This document shows positions 33,711 to 46,599 of a stretch of DNA of 64,000 bases, one piece after another. The stretch spans positions 1 to 64,000 of the forward strand of contig JAAALK010000867.1 in the NCBI GenBank assembly GCA_019279435.1, read 5' to 3'. The first letter of the stretch is position 1. Every line of letters begins with the position of its first letter. A model generated the notes under the pieces. That model was not told the DNA's origin. It ran no database searches and saw only the letters and a list, made by a program, of their open reading frames with translations. The stretch is from Zizania palustris. Lineage: Eukaryota; Streptophyta; Magnoliopsida; Poales; Poaceae. The translations under genes and the position numbers were made by a program.

Positions 33711-35201
33711 TGTTGACATTCGAATTTGGCATTAATGGTCGAAATTGTTGAAATATCAATTTTGGTAATTTGGACCGAAAATAAGCCATCTCCGGCATAG
33801 GCCAAACCCTGAAGTGCCGAAGGCCCATCCTACGTTGGGCTTCGGCAGCACCTTCGGAGGCCTGCTTCACAGGCAGGCTTCGGCCTAGTGGGCCCTTCGG
33901 CAGCCTGTGGGCTTCGGCACGGCAGACTAGCTTCGACGAGGCGTGCGGAGGCCCACTCCAGCCGGCAGAGTCCTATTCAGATTAGTATAATTCGGCTGTT
34001 TTTGATCTCTTATCCAAGTCTTAACCACCTGGCTGAATCCTACTCAGATTAGGTGAGATCTCTTATCCCAATCTTAACCATCTGGTCGAATCCTACTCAA
34101 AATAGGTGAGACCAGCCCCTATAAATATAGGGGTGAGGCCAATTCAAGAGACCCCCGCTTTCATATCAACACAAAGCCCTTGCTTTGAATCGTTCTTTTA
34201 TCTTCCAATCTACTTTCCTTGCCCTACGATTAGCCAAGTAATGTCCATCTTCGTGGGTTTGCGCTGAAAGCCCTCCGTCCGCCGCGTCGAAATTACGGTA
34301 ACCCTTGTTGATTTGCCTGTAAATCTCCCGTTTATTCCACAAAACAGATTTTTATCGTTTTATCAGTTTTCTTCTCCTATTCTTGGGAGTTCGGCCTCTA
34401 GGATGGATTGCACTTGATCTTTTACTATTTTGCAGGGGAATTTCCTTCAAAGTCATCGCCAAATAGTTTCGGGGTGATTGCTATTCATCTACAAAGTTGC
34501 CGAAGCCCTTAGGTGATCATATCGGAGCTTGTCGGTCCGACCGACAGGGCTTCGCCGGGCCGTTAGGCTATTGTCGGCACGGTCTTCAACACCATTCGCC
34601 ATCACGCCGAACCCTCTTCGGCAAGAACCTCTTCGTAGTGAACCACTCTGCACTGGAGCACCCTTCGCCATCATGCCGAAGCCCTCTTCAGTGAGAACCC
34701 TCCACAGTAAACAGCTCGGCACCGGACCTCACGGTGCCAAAGCCCTCGTTCTGACTGAGGCTTCTCTATCGATCTGACCGGGTACCCTCCGTCGGTCCAA
34801 CCACCCAGAGACCGCTTCGCACCAGAACGCCGAAGCCACCTTCGGTGACCCCTTCAAAACAGAACGCCGAGGACCCCGGCGGCGATACTTCACATCACCA
34901 GTCCGACCAGGGAGTATACCTTCGGTCCGACCACCATTTTATTATATATAATAATCGACCCTGTTCTGGCCAGTTTGTTCAGGTTTTATTATTTTTAGTT
35001 ATTTTCTCGTACTTCGGCTAATCGAACATTATTTCTTAATATTTGTTTGATTACCTGGCGACTCCGTTACCCTTACAACCATTAAGGATTTGTCGGCACA
35101 CGACGTCGGCGCTGCGTCACGCTTAGATTTATCCCTAAGTATCCGCGCGCTTTTGGATCGTCGAACTAACCCAAGTGTGTGTGCGCGTTTTCATGTCAAC
35201 A
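33711..35201 (+). repeat. 5' LTR of element E
   Basis: It starts TGTTGACA and ends TGTCAACA, an 8-bp perfect inverted terminal pair. TATAAATA is at 34120-34127. The sequence is rich in TTCGG and CCGAAG words. Confidence 0.92.
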
Positions 35202-35208
35202 CACTTTT

Positions 35209-35226
35209 TGGCGACTCCGCTGGGGA
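35209..35226 (+). other. Primer-binding site of element E
   Basis: TGGCGACTCCGCTGGGGA lies a few bases after the LTR. It is the Tat-type site; the pairing tRNA is not assigned here. Confidence 0.7.
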
Positions 35227-35236
35227 TGACATCGAC

Positions 35237-37744
35237 ATGACGAGCACATCTACATCGGTTGCAGGTACATCGGCCATTACTACTACGACTACGACAACAG
35301 TACCCCTATCGTTTATGGACCCGGGGGGCATGAACACGGAAATCGACAACTACAACATCATCCTCCCCACTCTCGCGGACATCCTCGAAGAGGATCAGGC
35401 CGAGATCGAAGCCAAGACGAAGGAATTCCACACCCTCATGCTCGATCGCTACACGAAAACTCGCACAGGCTTCGTCAAGTGTGACATCGACATCCCGGAC
35501 CCCTTCGGAAACAAGGTACCACCACCATCCCTCTTGTCTTTATCCCCCTTAGAGATTAGACAGGAGATAGCCGCTATAGTGGATCATGCCGTTAGTGCTA
35601 CATTTTCAAATCGACTAGGGCCTGAAATGGAAGCGATTTTTAGGAGATTCAGCTTTTTTGAGGCCGTTTCTCACACCCCGATTGCTAGCCTACCCCTCGC
35701 GCACCACGTACACAATAGAACCAATGGGAGCACTGGAAAGGCCATTACATATACATCTCCAACTTCTAGGGCCGATGCTGTGCACACCACCGTCGGTCAG
35801 GTCGGCCCTTGGGCTAGCCAAACCAGCACGTACCAGGCACCGTCACCGACGACAGTCAGTCCGACCGACTACTAGGTCGGTCTGACTGACCCATATACCT
35901 ATGGTCAGACTGGCTACCAGGCCGATCCGACCAGCCAGTGTTCCTACGGTCAAACCAGCCCTATGGCCGGTTAGACCACCCCATTTTATTACATGCTGCC
36001 TGCACCCATGCTGCCATTTCACGCGTTGCCCACACCTCCTACTCCCGCGTACCCGCGTAGGCCTGAGCATCCCATTTATCTTGAGATGGCACGAGAGGAG
36101 GGAACGCACGGCCGACATCTTGACACACCACCACGTGTCGTGCCCCCGCATAAGAGACGCGCACAGGCCGGAAGCATAGAGTATATTGACGAGCGAATTC
36201 ATGCACTTGTTAAGGAATGCACTGGTTACATGCCTCGGGATCAGATTAGGGTTTACCGTAAGCCGTACCCAAACCATTTCGATGCCATCCCATATCCTCG
36301 TGGCTTTAGGGTTCCTGAGTTCACAAAGTTTTATGGCGAGAGTAGCAAGACCACCCTAGAGCATATAGGCCAATTTCTAGCACAGTGTGGTGAAGCAAGC
36401 GAGTCGGATGCGCTTAAGCTCAAATTATTTTCCTTATTGTTGTCCAGCACTGCTTTCACTTGGTTTTGGCGCTACCGCCGAACTCCGTCCAGACTTGGGC
36501 CCAGTTAGAATAGAAATTCCACGATTATTTTTACACTGGGGAAACCGAACTTAGGCTCTCACATTTGACATCGGTTAAACAGAAGACCAATGAGAGTGTC
36601 TCCTACTATATTAGGCCCTTCCGGGACAATAGGAACCGATGTTTTAGTTTAAACATCTCCAAGAGGGATCTGGCCGACTTAGCTTTCAATGGTTTGCATT
36701 CTGAGATTAAGGAAAAGTTAGACAGCCGAAACTTCCTCGAGGTTACTCAGGTTTTACAGCAAGCTCTAGACCAAGAAGGCCAAGCCAAGGGCAAAAGGTC
36801 TGTTAATGTTTTTAGTGAGCCTAAGGCTGAGCTACACATCGTGGAGCACTTCGAAGAATAGTCATCAGGAGAAGAAGATTCGGCTGACATGTACGTGGCC
36901 GAATGGACGTAGCCCAGTGGATCTAAAAGAATCAAGTGCTCCGAATTACGGCCATCTCTTGCTAAGAGTCGGCCCAACGAAGTTAAGTACTCATTTGATG
37001 TGACCAAGTGCGATAAAATATTTGATTTTCTGTTGAAAAGCAAGCTCCTTGGGTTGCCCAAAGGTCACGTCATTCCATCTACTGACAACTTGAAGAAATG
37101 TGCATACTTTAAGTGGCATGATACGCTTTCCCATTCTACTAATGAATGAAATGTATTTCATCGACAAGTTCAATCGGCCATAAATGAAGGACGATTGAAG
37201 ATAGATTCTAGCCCTAGAATGAAGCTAGATCATGATCTCTTTCCCGTAAACAACATTGATCTTGACGAGAAGAAGGTACTGATTCGACCCGAACAGGCTG
37301 AGTCATCTAAAGGAAAGGCAGTCATCATTGGGAAGCCTCGCACACCATGCTCATACCGAAGAAACCTGAGGTAGGGGTAAATGTAGACAAGCCATCTTTG
37401 GCTATATCCCGCAAAAAGCCAGAGGTAACTTTTGGGATGCTTCTCTAGAGGCATTGGAGAAGGGCTGAGGAAAAACACCCTCGGCCACCCCCGCCAAAGA
37501 GGTCAAACCCTCAACAGGAGCATGAGTTTGGCCCACAGGTAGCTAAGGCTGTTCTAGGTACACCCCGTTCGGCCGAAGGTTCTGGGAGAAAATTTGTGAC
37601 ATCCGGAACAAAGCCGCAAGTTTCATGGGCACCTCCCGGGATGACTAAGTCCCAAAAGAGGCGATTGCAACGTCTTCGTGCCGAGTATCTTAGAGAGAAA
37701 GAGGCCGAAGAATGGAAAGGTAGCCCACCCAGTGAGTCCATATA
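35237..37744 (+). pseudogene. Gag of element E
   Basis: It opens at ATG 35237 with a Thr/Ser-rich start, then DPGGMNTEIDNYNI and RYTKTRTGFVKCDI. A linker holds repeated YGQT-type words (about 35840-35970) with stops at 35874 and about 35970. The capsid core has YRKPYPNHFDAIPYPRGFRV, PEFTKFYGESSKTTLEH and LADLAFNGLHSEIKEKLD. The knuckle-like FKWHDTLSHSTNE has lost its Cys residues near 37110-37150, and SQKRRLQRLRAEYLREKE ends it. Frameshifts near 36465 and 37340 and several stops break it. Collinear with the Gag of D. Confidence 0.88.
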
Positions 37745-38043
37745 GCTGTAGCTAGGACACACCAGGTGTGGAGACCGAAGTTGGCTAGCAAGCCATCTTA
37801 GGAACCGCATCCTCGCGAGGGACCCGGGGGGAAAGACTAGTAAAATAACTAAAGGCCGATTTGATGAAAAATTCGGCACTTAAGTCCCCTGGTCATATTA
37901 GTGAGTCATACAAATCATCCTCACCAAATTCAAATGTCTTGGGTTATGAAATGTATGATTTGGTAGGTAAACAAATAGAGAGTGCTACCCATGGCTCACT
38001 GTGCTTTTAGCTCACTAAGTTTGCTAAAAGACAGGGGGGCATG
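37745..38043 (+). other. 3' tail of element E between Gag and the LTR
   Basis: No domain is recognisable in these 299 bp. It ends in a polypurine tract at 38031-38043. In element D the protease, RT and RNase H domains follow the equivalent Gag point, so pol has been lost here. Confidence 0.7.
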
Positions 38044-39536
38044 TGTTGACATTCAAATTTGGCATTAATGGTCGAAATTTTCGAAATATCAATTTTGGTA
38101 ATTTGGGCCGAAAATATGCCATCTCCGGCGTAGGCTGAAGCCCTGATGTGGTGAAGGCCCATCCTGCGATGGGCTTCGGCAGCACCTTCGGAGGCCTACT
38201 TCACAGGCAGGCTTCGACCCAGTGGGCCCTTCGGTGGCCTGAGGGCTTCGGCCTAGCAGACTAGCTTCGGCGAGGCCTGCGGAGTCCCACTCCGACCAGC
38301 AGAGTCCTATTCAGATTAGTATAATTCAGCTGTTTTTGATCTCTTATCCAAACCTTAACCACCTGGCTGAATCCTACTCAGATTAGGTGAGATCTCTTAT
38401 CCCAATCTTTACCACCTGGTCGAATCCTACTCAAATTAGGTGAGACCAGCCCCTATAAATATAAGGGTGAGGCCGATTCAAGAGACCCCCGCTTTCATAT
38501 CAACACAAAGCCCTCTCTTTGAATCATTCTTTTATCTTCCAATCTACTTTCCTTGCCCTCGGATTATCCAAGTAATGTCCATCTTCGTGGGTTTGCACTG
38601 AAAGCCCTCCGTCTGCCGCGTCAAAATCACGGTAACCCTTGTTGATTCGCCTGTGAATCTCCTGTTTAATCCACGAAATGGATTTTTATTGTTTTATCGA
38701 TTTTCTTCTGCTATTCTAGGGAGTTCGGCCTCTAGGTAGGATTGCACTTGATCTTTACTATTTTGCAGGTGAATTACCTTGAAAGTCATCGCCAAGGAGT
38801 TTCAGGGTGATTGCTATTCATCTACAAAGTCGCCGGAGCCCTTTGGTGATCAGATCAGAGCTTGTGGGTCTGACCGACAAGGCTTCACCGGGTCGTCAGG
38901 CTGTTGTCAGCACGGTCTTCAATAGCCTTCGCCATCACACCGAAGCCCTCTTCGGTGAGAACCTGTTCGCAGTGAACCACTATGCACCAGAGCACCCTTC
39001 TTCGTCACGCCGAAGCCCTCTTCGGCGAGAACCCTCCGCAGTAAACTGCTCCACACCGGACCCCACGGCGCCAAATCCCCCATTTTGACCGAGGCTTCAC
39101 TGTCGGACTAACTAGGTACCCTCCGTCAGTCCAACCGCCCGGAGACCGCTTCGCACTAGAACGCCAAAGCCACCTTCGGTGACCCCTTCGCAATAGAATG
39201 CTGAGGCCCCCCTTCAGCGATACTTCGCATCACCAGTCCGACCAGGGAGTATACCTTCAGTCCAACCGCCATTTTATTACATATCAGAATCGGCCCTGTT
39301 CTGGCTAGTTTGTTCAGGTTTTATTATTTTTAGTTATTTTCTCATACATTGGCTAATTGAACTTTATTTCTTAATATTTGTTTGATTACCTGGCGACTCC
39401 GTTACCCTTACAATCGTTAACGATTTGTCGGAACGTGACGTCGGCGCCACGTCACGCTTAGGTTTATCCCTAAGTATCCGCGCGCTTTTGGATCGTTGAA
39501 CTGACCCAAGTGTGGGGGCGCATTTTTGTGTCAACC
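38044..39536 (+). repeat. 3' LTR of element E
   Basis: It starts TGTTGACA and ends TGTCAACC, the final A having changed to C. A TATA motif is at 38454-38460. It differs from the 5' copy at roughly 25-30 positions in the first 260 bases by eye, so the insertion is old. Confidence 0.9.
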
Positions 39537-39541
39537 GCTAT

Positions 39542-40539
39542 CATCCAAGAGACCGAGCAGAACCTGCTGGACCTCAAGAAGAGGAAGATGATAGCCTTAA
39601 AGCACAACCAGGGAATCCTTCAGAGGCCCTGCTTCACTCCTCTAGCCCATGCACCAAGCCATCACCCTCATCCCGCCTTCAGTCCGCAGTACCACTCAGG
39701 CAGTCTAAGCACCGGGAATCCCCGCCCAGCTCCACTTGCTCCATTAGCCCCATTGGCACTGGCCGCAAGGAAGGGCACTACTACAATCAGTATCCTCAAC
39801 CCAAGTAGACCCAAGGAGCCACTCCCAACCTGGCGATCTGCGCCCGTGTTAATCACGTCACCTCGGAAGAAGCCCAATAATCCCTGGAAGTCATCCTTAG
39901 TATGTTTAGTGCAAATTCCATACCCGCGATAGTATTGTTCGACTCGGGAGAAACACATCCTTCATATCTAAGAATTTTGTGATGAATAATGGACTAGAAG
40001 TACTCCAACTACCTAAGCCTTTGGTAATTTCCACCCTCGGCAACCAAAATCTAGCCACCCTATTTATCCCAAGGATAAGGATAGAAATCCAAGGGGTTAT
40101 TATTTTGGGCAAACCCGGTACTTATATATTGCAAGGGCCTAGACCTCATCCTCGGTCTGGATTGATTTATGAAGCAGAAGGGAATGATAGACTGCGCCAG
40201 CAATTTCATCACCGTAACCAATGAAGATGGAATCACCATCACCTTTGAAATGGCCACCCAGGGTCTAAGAAGGACTTCTCTCCACCACATGGCCATAGAA
40301 GTACCTGTAGTCCGAGAATATGCGGACATTTTTCCAAAAGAACTGTCAGGAATGCCTCCCAAGAGGGACATTTAATTCAGGATCGAGCTCATCCCCGGGA
40401 CCACACACATTTCCAAACGACCATATCGGATGGCCGCTAATGAACTAGCCAAAGTGAAGAGTAACATTGAAGAGCTCGAACAGAAAGGTTATATTCGACC
40501 AAGTATCTCACCTTGGGGAGCACCGGTTATATTCTCCAT
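39542..40539 (+). pseudogene. Gag end, protease and RT start of element F
   Basis: The Gag end (QETEQNLLDLKKRK) is followed by a Pro/His-rich linker. The protease active site IVLFDSGETH appears near 39930 and is followed by a stop; the frame changes at least twice to 40160. Then the RT lead-in VREYADIFPKELSGMPPKRD, a stop at 40372, and [38 protein letters not shown]. Element G interrupts it at 40539/40540; RT goes on at 54907. Confidence 0.88.
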
Positions 40540-41033
40540 TGTTGGGGGAAAATATATCATCCCCAGGGTCTCTACAATTATAAGACAAAGCCAATTTACT
40601 AGACCGAAGTTCCAGTGTTAATTCCAGTCTAGAGCATGATCAAGCTCAAAGAATCCATGCATGCTTCTGCTCAGATTATGACTTCGAAGGTTAAATCTTC
40701 AGGGAGCTTATCTGCTAGCGAGGATGGAAGACTTATCTTCTTTCTAATTAGATTAGTCTTTTACCATTTTAACCCTATTAGGGATACTGAATAGTTTCCA
40801 CAATGTCGGTTGTAATTGAGGGGTAAAAAGGTCTTTTTCTTAAGATTTTTACCTATAAATACCCCCATTCTTACCCTGTAATGAGGATCAAATACTCAGT
40901 TATTCAATACACAACTTCGAACTACTTCGAGCTATTATCCAATTCGGAGGCTTGAAATAGTCCGTCTCACAAACTCTTCGTTTGTTAGTTTTTAATCTTC
41001 GAGAACCTGTTAGCGTAATCTTTTACGCCAATA
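40540..41033 (+). repeat. 5' LTR of element G (494 bp)
   Basis: It starts TGTTGGGGG and ends TTACGCCAATA; the 3' copy ends CCAACA. It includes TATAAAT at 40854-40860. Confidence 0.92.
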
Positions 41034-41035
41034 GT

Positions 41036-41053
41036 TGGCGCCGTCCGTGGGGA
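41036..41053 (+). other. Primer-binding site of element G
   Basis: TGGCGCCGTCCGTGGGGA lies 2 bp after the LTR end, the type found in Tat/Athila relatives. The tRNA is not assigned. Confidence 0.75.
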
Positions 41054-41096
41054 ACCTAGTCCAAAAAACTTCGTTCTCTACCAAGTTTTTAGAACC

Positions 41097-42360
41097 ATGC
41101 CTCCTAAGCGGAGTTCAGGTGGTAGTCCTACTTGGAGGTCCCCTCAAACCTCTAGAGCAAGATCTTCGAATACAGTCGAGGTCAGAGGACCTTCAGTAGT
41201 TCCTCCACCTCAGACCCCTGAAGGGAATTCTCTTCCTCGAGCGTATGGAGTTCCTCCTCCAACTCTGTCTATGCTTTGGCCAGACGGAGTTCCTCCTCCA
41301 ACTCCGACTGTTCTCCAAACTGACATGTTCAGTTCCCAAGACCGGAAGATCCTTTCGGAAGAAATGAAGATAGCCTTGGTGACATGGCGACCCAGATGGC
41401 CAGTCTCCAAGCTGAAGTGGAAAGGTGGAGGCAAGAGGCCGCAGATAGGCTTCATCCTCAGGCTACCCCTGTCATCCCCAAAGTGCCTCAAGACGATGAC
41501 TACCTTCTTTATCCCGATTTATAGAAAGTACGCTTTGACCCTAAGTTCAAAACTTCGAAGCTTTGTAAGTACTCTGGAGAAGAGGATCCGGGGAGTTCTC
41601 CCATTCGTATGCCTTGGCAATTGAGGCCAGTGGAGAAGTCTGAGACACCATGGCCAAGTGTTTCCCCCTTGCTCTCGAAGGGGTTTCTTTGCGTTGGTTC
41701 TGGTCCTTGAAGCCAGGATCAATAAGAACTTAGGAGCAGCGAAGGAAAAAGTTCATAAGTAACTTTCAGGGTACCTTCGTACACCCTATGTCTATGGGAT
41801 GTCTTTTCCAGGTGAAGCAGCTACCTGGAGAAACTTTAAGACAATTTTTCAAGCGCTTCGCTCATACGAAGTCGTAGATAAGGGGGTTGTCTGCATCATC
41901 CGTTGTTGATGTAGCCTGAGAGAGAGTTACTCATGCGGGCCTCCTTTATAAACTTCATCGGAAACAGATATCCTTTGTAGCGCAGCTGATGCCATATTTC
42001 AAAGAATATGCTAGGTTGGAAGAAGGATGGCTCCGAAGAACAGCTTCAACTCCACCAATCCTGCAAGAAGTCAAGCTCGAGGTGAAGACTTCAACACCTT
42101 CGCAGGGGCCCAACTTCGATATCCAGCATGACCGGCATCGGGGTCAAAAGCATCCTCACTCTGAAGTCTTGAACATTGCTCCTTTTACATATAAATTTGC
42201 CCATAGAAATCTACAAGCTTCGGGAAGCAAGGCCAGTGGCTAGATGCCACCAGGGAAGCTGGCTGGCAAAGGCCAAGCCTTCTTCTGCTACGTTCATGGT
42301 GAAAATCGGAGTCATGCTACTGATGTGTGCAAGTCTATACTCACTTTAAGAGGCGAGTAC
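41097..42360 (+). pseudogene. Gag of element G
   Basis: It starts at ATG 41097 (MPPKRSSGGSPTWRSPQ), 43 bp after the primer-binding site. The Pro-rich start holds a short internal repeat (GVPPPT). A frameshift near 41380 leads to a coiled coil and then the capsid core: LALEGVSLRWFWSL, FQVKQLPGETLRQFFKRFAH and FVAQLMPYFKEYARLEEGWL, with stops near 41521, 41640, 41728, 41876 and 41918. The Gag end is poorly defined. Confidence 0.82.
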
Positions 42361-43089
42361 CTTTAAAGGACCTCTGGTAGAGGCACTACTGATAGAGTCC
42401 CTTCCGAGGCACGTCCGGAGCCTGTGCAGGCTATCGCGCGTGTAGACAACTTCGACCCTACAAGACAACCTCCGGTGGTCAATATTATGCCACCCCCGAA
42501 GCAAGAAGATGGCCAAGATAGGGGCAAAAGAGTAGTCCTCCCCATTTCCGGAGGAGGGACCCTCGGCAGTATGTCGAAAAGGCAGCGAAGAGAATATGTC
42601 TGAGAAGTAGGCCATATTGGAACTTCTTCGTCTGCAGCTACAATGCCTGAGTGGTCCCATGTGCCAATATCTTTCTCTATAGATGATGCAACTAGCATAA
42701 AGTTCCCACATGCAGATCCCCTTGTCATTACTGCCGATATAGCAGGAACTAAAGTCCGGAGAGTGCTGGTCGACGGTGAGAGTTCAACAGATATCATCTT
42801 CGTTCAAGCCTTCGATCAACTCTGTATCTCAAGGAAACATCTCCTCCCCGCAGCTCGTCCCCTGCAAGGCTTCGCAGGACCTCCTCTTGATGCCCTCGAC
42901 CAAATAGGTATTGAGGTTGCTTTTGGAGAGGGGCTCCTAGCAAGGACGGAGGAAGTAATCTTCGATGTTGTAGATGCCCCTTATGCATATAATGTTATCT
43001 TCGGAAGGGGCATGTTAAATTAGTTTGCAGCTGTGGCGCACCATAAATATTTATGTATGAAGATGCCCACGCAAGCGGGAGTACTCACT
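42361..43089 (+). pseudogene. Aspartic protease region of element G
   Basis: The clean part is 42643-43022. It holds FSIDDATSIKFPHADPLVIT, the active-site region RRVLVDGESSTDIIF (DGE where DGG/DTG is usual), and YNVIFGRGMLN, the second flap typical of Tat proteases. A stop at 43021-43023 follows. The stretch from 42361 to 42640 is in mixed frames, with linker residues and a GGTLG-type motif upstream. Confidence 0.82.
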
Positions 43090-44740
43090 ATCTTCGGTGA
43101 TTAAGCCACTACGCGAAGGGAAGAATTTTGTCATGGTCCCCCTCTCGACCAGAGACAAGTGAATAATGTACAAGGCAATTCGGAGGATATATCTGGTTCA
43201 AGTGAATCTTCGAAAAAATCATTCCCAATGCCTAGCCCCGAAGGAGAAATTATAACAAAGGTTATTGTAAAGGACGGCAAAGACTATTCTGTTTAGTTCG
43301 GCAAAGATTTGCCTTCAGAGATCGCTACTTCGTCAGAAAAAGTAGTCGAAGAAAATTTGGATGTCTTTGCTTGGTCTGATAAAGACATTCTGGGAGTCAG
43401 CCGAGAAATCATTGAGCATAGCTTGCTTGTAATCCCGAGGGTTCGGCCTGTTCGATAGGGGCTCCGAAAGTTATCAGTAGAAAGGGCAATCCTTGCTAAG
43501 ACAGAAGTGGAGAAATTACTGAAGGCTGGGATTATCAGAGAAGTAGCTCATACGGAGTGGTTAGCTAACCCAGTCTTCATCAGAAAGAAATCTTCCGGGA
43601 AGTGGCGCATGTGTATTCATTTTACATCTTTGAATAAAGCATGCCCACGTGACCCCTATCCCATGCCCCAAATTGATCAATTAGTTGATTCTACTACTGG
43701 TTTAGAGTTATTAAGCTTCCTCGACTCGTATTCTGGCTATCATCAAATTTGGTTAAAACGCGAAGATGAAATCAAAACAAGCTTTGTAACTCCTTCGGGA
43801 GTCTTCTGCTATGTAAGAATGCCTTTTGGCTTGAGAAATGTCGAGGCAACATTTTCGAGGTTAATTGCTAAGGCTCTAGGTCATCAAATAGGCCGCAATG
43901 TAGAAGCCTACATGGATGATATTGTAATAAAGAGTGCTTTAAAGTACCACCATAGCCTAGACTTAGCAGAAACATTTGAGAGCCTCCGGGCATGTGGAGT
44001 CCATCTAAACCCCGAAAAATGTATCTTCGGGGCTCAGGCTAGGAAGTTGCTAGGGTATCTTGTTTCAAGTAGAGGAATTGAAGCTAGCCCTACTCAAATA
44101 ACTGAATTGCAAAGGATGGCTCCCCCAGAAAATTTAAAGTAGGTACAAAAACTGACTGGCCGCCTAGCAGCACTTAGCAGATTTCTAGCAAGGTCAACAA
44201 AACGAAGCCTCCCCATATTCAAAGCATTAAAAGCATCCAAAGATTTTGCATGGACACCGGAGTGTCAAAAGAGTTTTAATGATATTAAAAATTATCTCAG
44301 CAACCTCGCTACACTCACTATGCCCATTGCAGATGAAACCCTACTACTCTACCTTAAAGCTACTGGCTCCACTGTTAGTGTAGTCCTTGTCAGAGAAGTT
44401 GATTTCAATAGGAAGTTGGTGCAGAATCCAGTCTATTTTGTATCTGAAGCCTTATCTGGAGCAAAAACAAGATATTCCAAACTTGAGAAGTTCACTTATG
44501 CTCTGATAATGGCTTCGAGGAAATTACGACATTATTTTCTAGCACATAATGTAATTGTACCAACTTCGTATCCTTTGGGAGATATGCTCCAGAGCAAAGA
44601 TTCTATGGGAAGAATTGGAAAATGGGCCGTCGAGCTAGAACCCTTTGGCATCTCCTTCATAGCAAGGACATCAATCAAGTCACAAGTGGTGGTAGATTTT
44701 GTGGCAGAATGGACTCCATCTGCAATATGGGCGCCGGAGA
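43090..44740 (+). pseudogene. Reverse transcriptase and RNase H of element G
   Basis: The RT lead-in reads DVFAWSDKDILGVSREIIEH; a stop is at about 43456. The clean frame 43507-44142 carries EKLLKAGIIREVAHTEWLAN, KWRMCIHFTSLNKACP, LSFLDSYSGYHQIWL, MPFGLRNVEATFSRL and the catalytic AYMDDIVIKS. After a stop at 44140-44142 come LTGRLAALSRFLARS and RNase H with LLLYLKATGSTVSVVLV and YFVSEALSGAKTRYSKLEK. It is better preserved than the RT of D. Confidence 0.92.
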
Positions 44741-45165
44741 AATCAAATGAAGGAATTTGGACCATATACTCTGATGGAGCTTTTCAATCATCTAGAGCAG
44801 GCATTGGAGCAGTAATAATTTCGCCTTTAGGGCAAAGAGCGATGTACTCCGCAAGGCTCAACTTTAAGTCCACCAATAATATAGCGGAGTATGAAGCAAT
44901 TTTGTTAGGACTTCGAAAAGCGCGTGCTTTGGGCGCTACAAGAGTTGTTATTAAAACAGATTCTCAAATTGTAGAGGGCACGTTGATAAAAGTTTTCAAG
45001 TCCATCATCCACAACTTGCAAAATATTTGGAAGAGATCCATAAGATCGAAGCAGCATTCAAGGTGATTTCCATCCGAAGTATACCAAGAGCTAAAAATAT
45101 GCAAGCTAATACCTTAGCGAAAGCTGCAGTCAGAGTTGTGGATATTCCAGAAGGAGCCTTTTATT
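44741..45165 (+). pseudogene. Archaeal-type RNase H of element G
   Basis: WTIYSDGAFQSSRAGIGAVI (first Asp), STNNIAEYEAILLGLRKARA (Glu), VVIKTDSQIVEG (second Asp), then a frameshift near 44990. The end SIPRAKNMQANTLAKAAVRV is in the next frame near 45075-45130. The second RNase H places G in the Tat clade. The fragment at 62703-63094 is the same domain from another copy. Confidence 0.9.
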
Positions 45166-46430
45166 AAGAACTTACTTCGCCTTCGGCACCACAAATTCCT
45201 CCTGCGGAGGTTCTTTGCATTCCAAGCACTGATTGGCGGAGCTCAATCATGGAGTTATTGCAAGGTGAAGCAAATTTTCCTGAAGGACCACAACTTTCGA
45301 GGCTAAAGCTAAGAGTTTGGAATTATCATATAATCAACGTATTCTTTACAAGGCCGGAGTATGTTCCCCCCTACTCTGATGTATATCTCAAGCTGAAGGT
45401 CACGAGATACTCTGAGAAATTCATGAAGGCCTTTGTGGTAGCCATCTGGCCCCCGAGCTTTAGCAGGAAAAACACTTCGTCAAGGGGTTTATTGGCCTAT
45501 AATAGTAGCTGATGCGGAGAGTTTAGTCCGCACTTGCCAAGGTTGTCAATAGATGGGAAGACAAAGTCATCGTCTGCCAACAACTCTTCAAGTCATTGCT
45601 CTGGTTTGGCCTATGGCCAGATGGGGCATGGATCTCATTGGCCCCTTCCCAGTAGCAAAAGGAAATCTGAAATTCGTAGTGGTAGCAATTGAATATTTTT
45701 CCAAGTGGGTCGAAGCAGAACCCCTCACAGCTATAACTTCGAACAATGTACAAAAAAATCGTTTGGAAAAATGTATATGCAGGTTCGGAGTGCCTCGACA
45801 GCTCACAGTCGACAATGGGACACAGTTTGATGCGGAGCCTTTCAGGAAGTTTTGTGAAGATCTTGGCATACAAATATGTTTGCAGTTGTGCGTCATCCTC
45901 AGTCTAACGGAGCTGTCGAAAGGGCTAATGGTAATATTTTATCAGGGCTGAATCGAAGAATAGTAGGAATAGCAAATGGGTTGTGGACTGAAAAACTCTC
46001 GAAGATTTTATGGTCCATTCGGACCACTCGAACGAGGTCCACAGGTGTTACTCCTTTCAGATTATGATTTGGAGATGAAGCTATGACACCGACGGAGCTC
46101 AAAGGAGGATTTCTTTGCACCACCGAACCTGAAATAGAAGGAGAAAGGCAAGCTTTGCTTGATTTAACAGAAGAAACAAGGCTTCGAGCTGTGGCTAATT
46201 TTTCGAAATATCAACATCAAATGAAGACTTGGTATGACCCGAAGGTTAAGCTTAATGAACTTAAACCAGGTCATTTAGTTTTGCGAAGCATCATAGCACC
46301 AAGGAAATTAGGAAATAAGTGGGAAGGTCCATATATCATTCTACGTTCAAGATGCCCTGTTTCTTTTAAGCTAGCTAATTTAGAAGGCGAAGAGTTAAAA
46401 CATGCCTGGCATGCAGAGCACCTAAAGTGA
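45166..46430 (+). pseudogene. Integrase of element G
   Basis: The N-terminal zinc domain is badly damaged. Near 45530 the frame gives VRTCQGCQ. The core follows from 45553: ARWGMDLIGPFPVAKG (first Asp), YFSKWVEAEPLTAIT, LTVDNGTQFDAEPFRKF (second Asp), then after a frameshift near 45880 RHPQSNGAVERANG with the Glu. The C-terminus holds WYDPKVKLNELKPGHLVLR and GNKWEGPYIILR, the GPY/F-like domain, ending HAWHAEHLK with a stop at 46428-46430. Confidence 0.9.
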
Positions 46431-46599
46431 TATTTTGCATAGGAGCTCCTTGTAACCATCTGTAAACACCTTCCGAATAAATAAATCTTATGGTTCAGAT
46501 AATGCCTACCTCTCAAACACTTCATACTTCTAGTGGACGCACTAGAGGAATGGAGTTGGCTATGAGGGAAGTGTCATTAATTTGAACCAATTTTACGGA

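Larger units (their letters stand above)
33711..39536 (+). mobile_element. Element E: complete Tat-clade LTR element lacking pol (TSD GCTAT)
   Basis: It is bounded by direct repeats GCTAT at 33706-33710 and 39537-39541. It has two LTRs of about 1.49 kb (33711-35201 and 38044-39536), a primer-binding site, a Gag region and a polypurine tract (ACAGGGGGGCATG, 38031-38043). Its internal region is only 2.84 kb, with no protease, RT, RNase H or integrase, so it must have depended on a relative such as D for movement. Confidence 0.92.
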
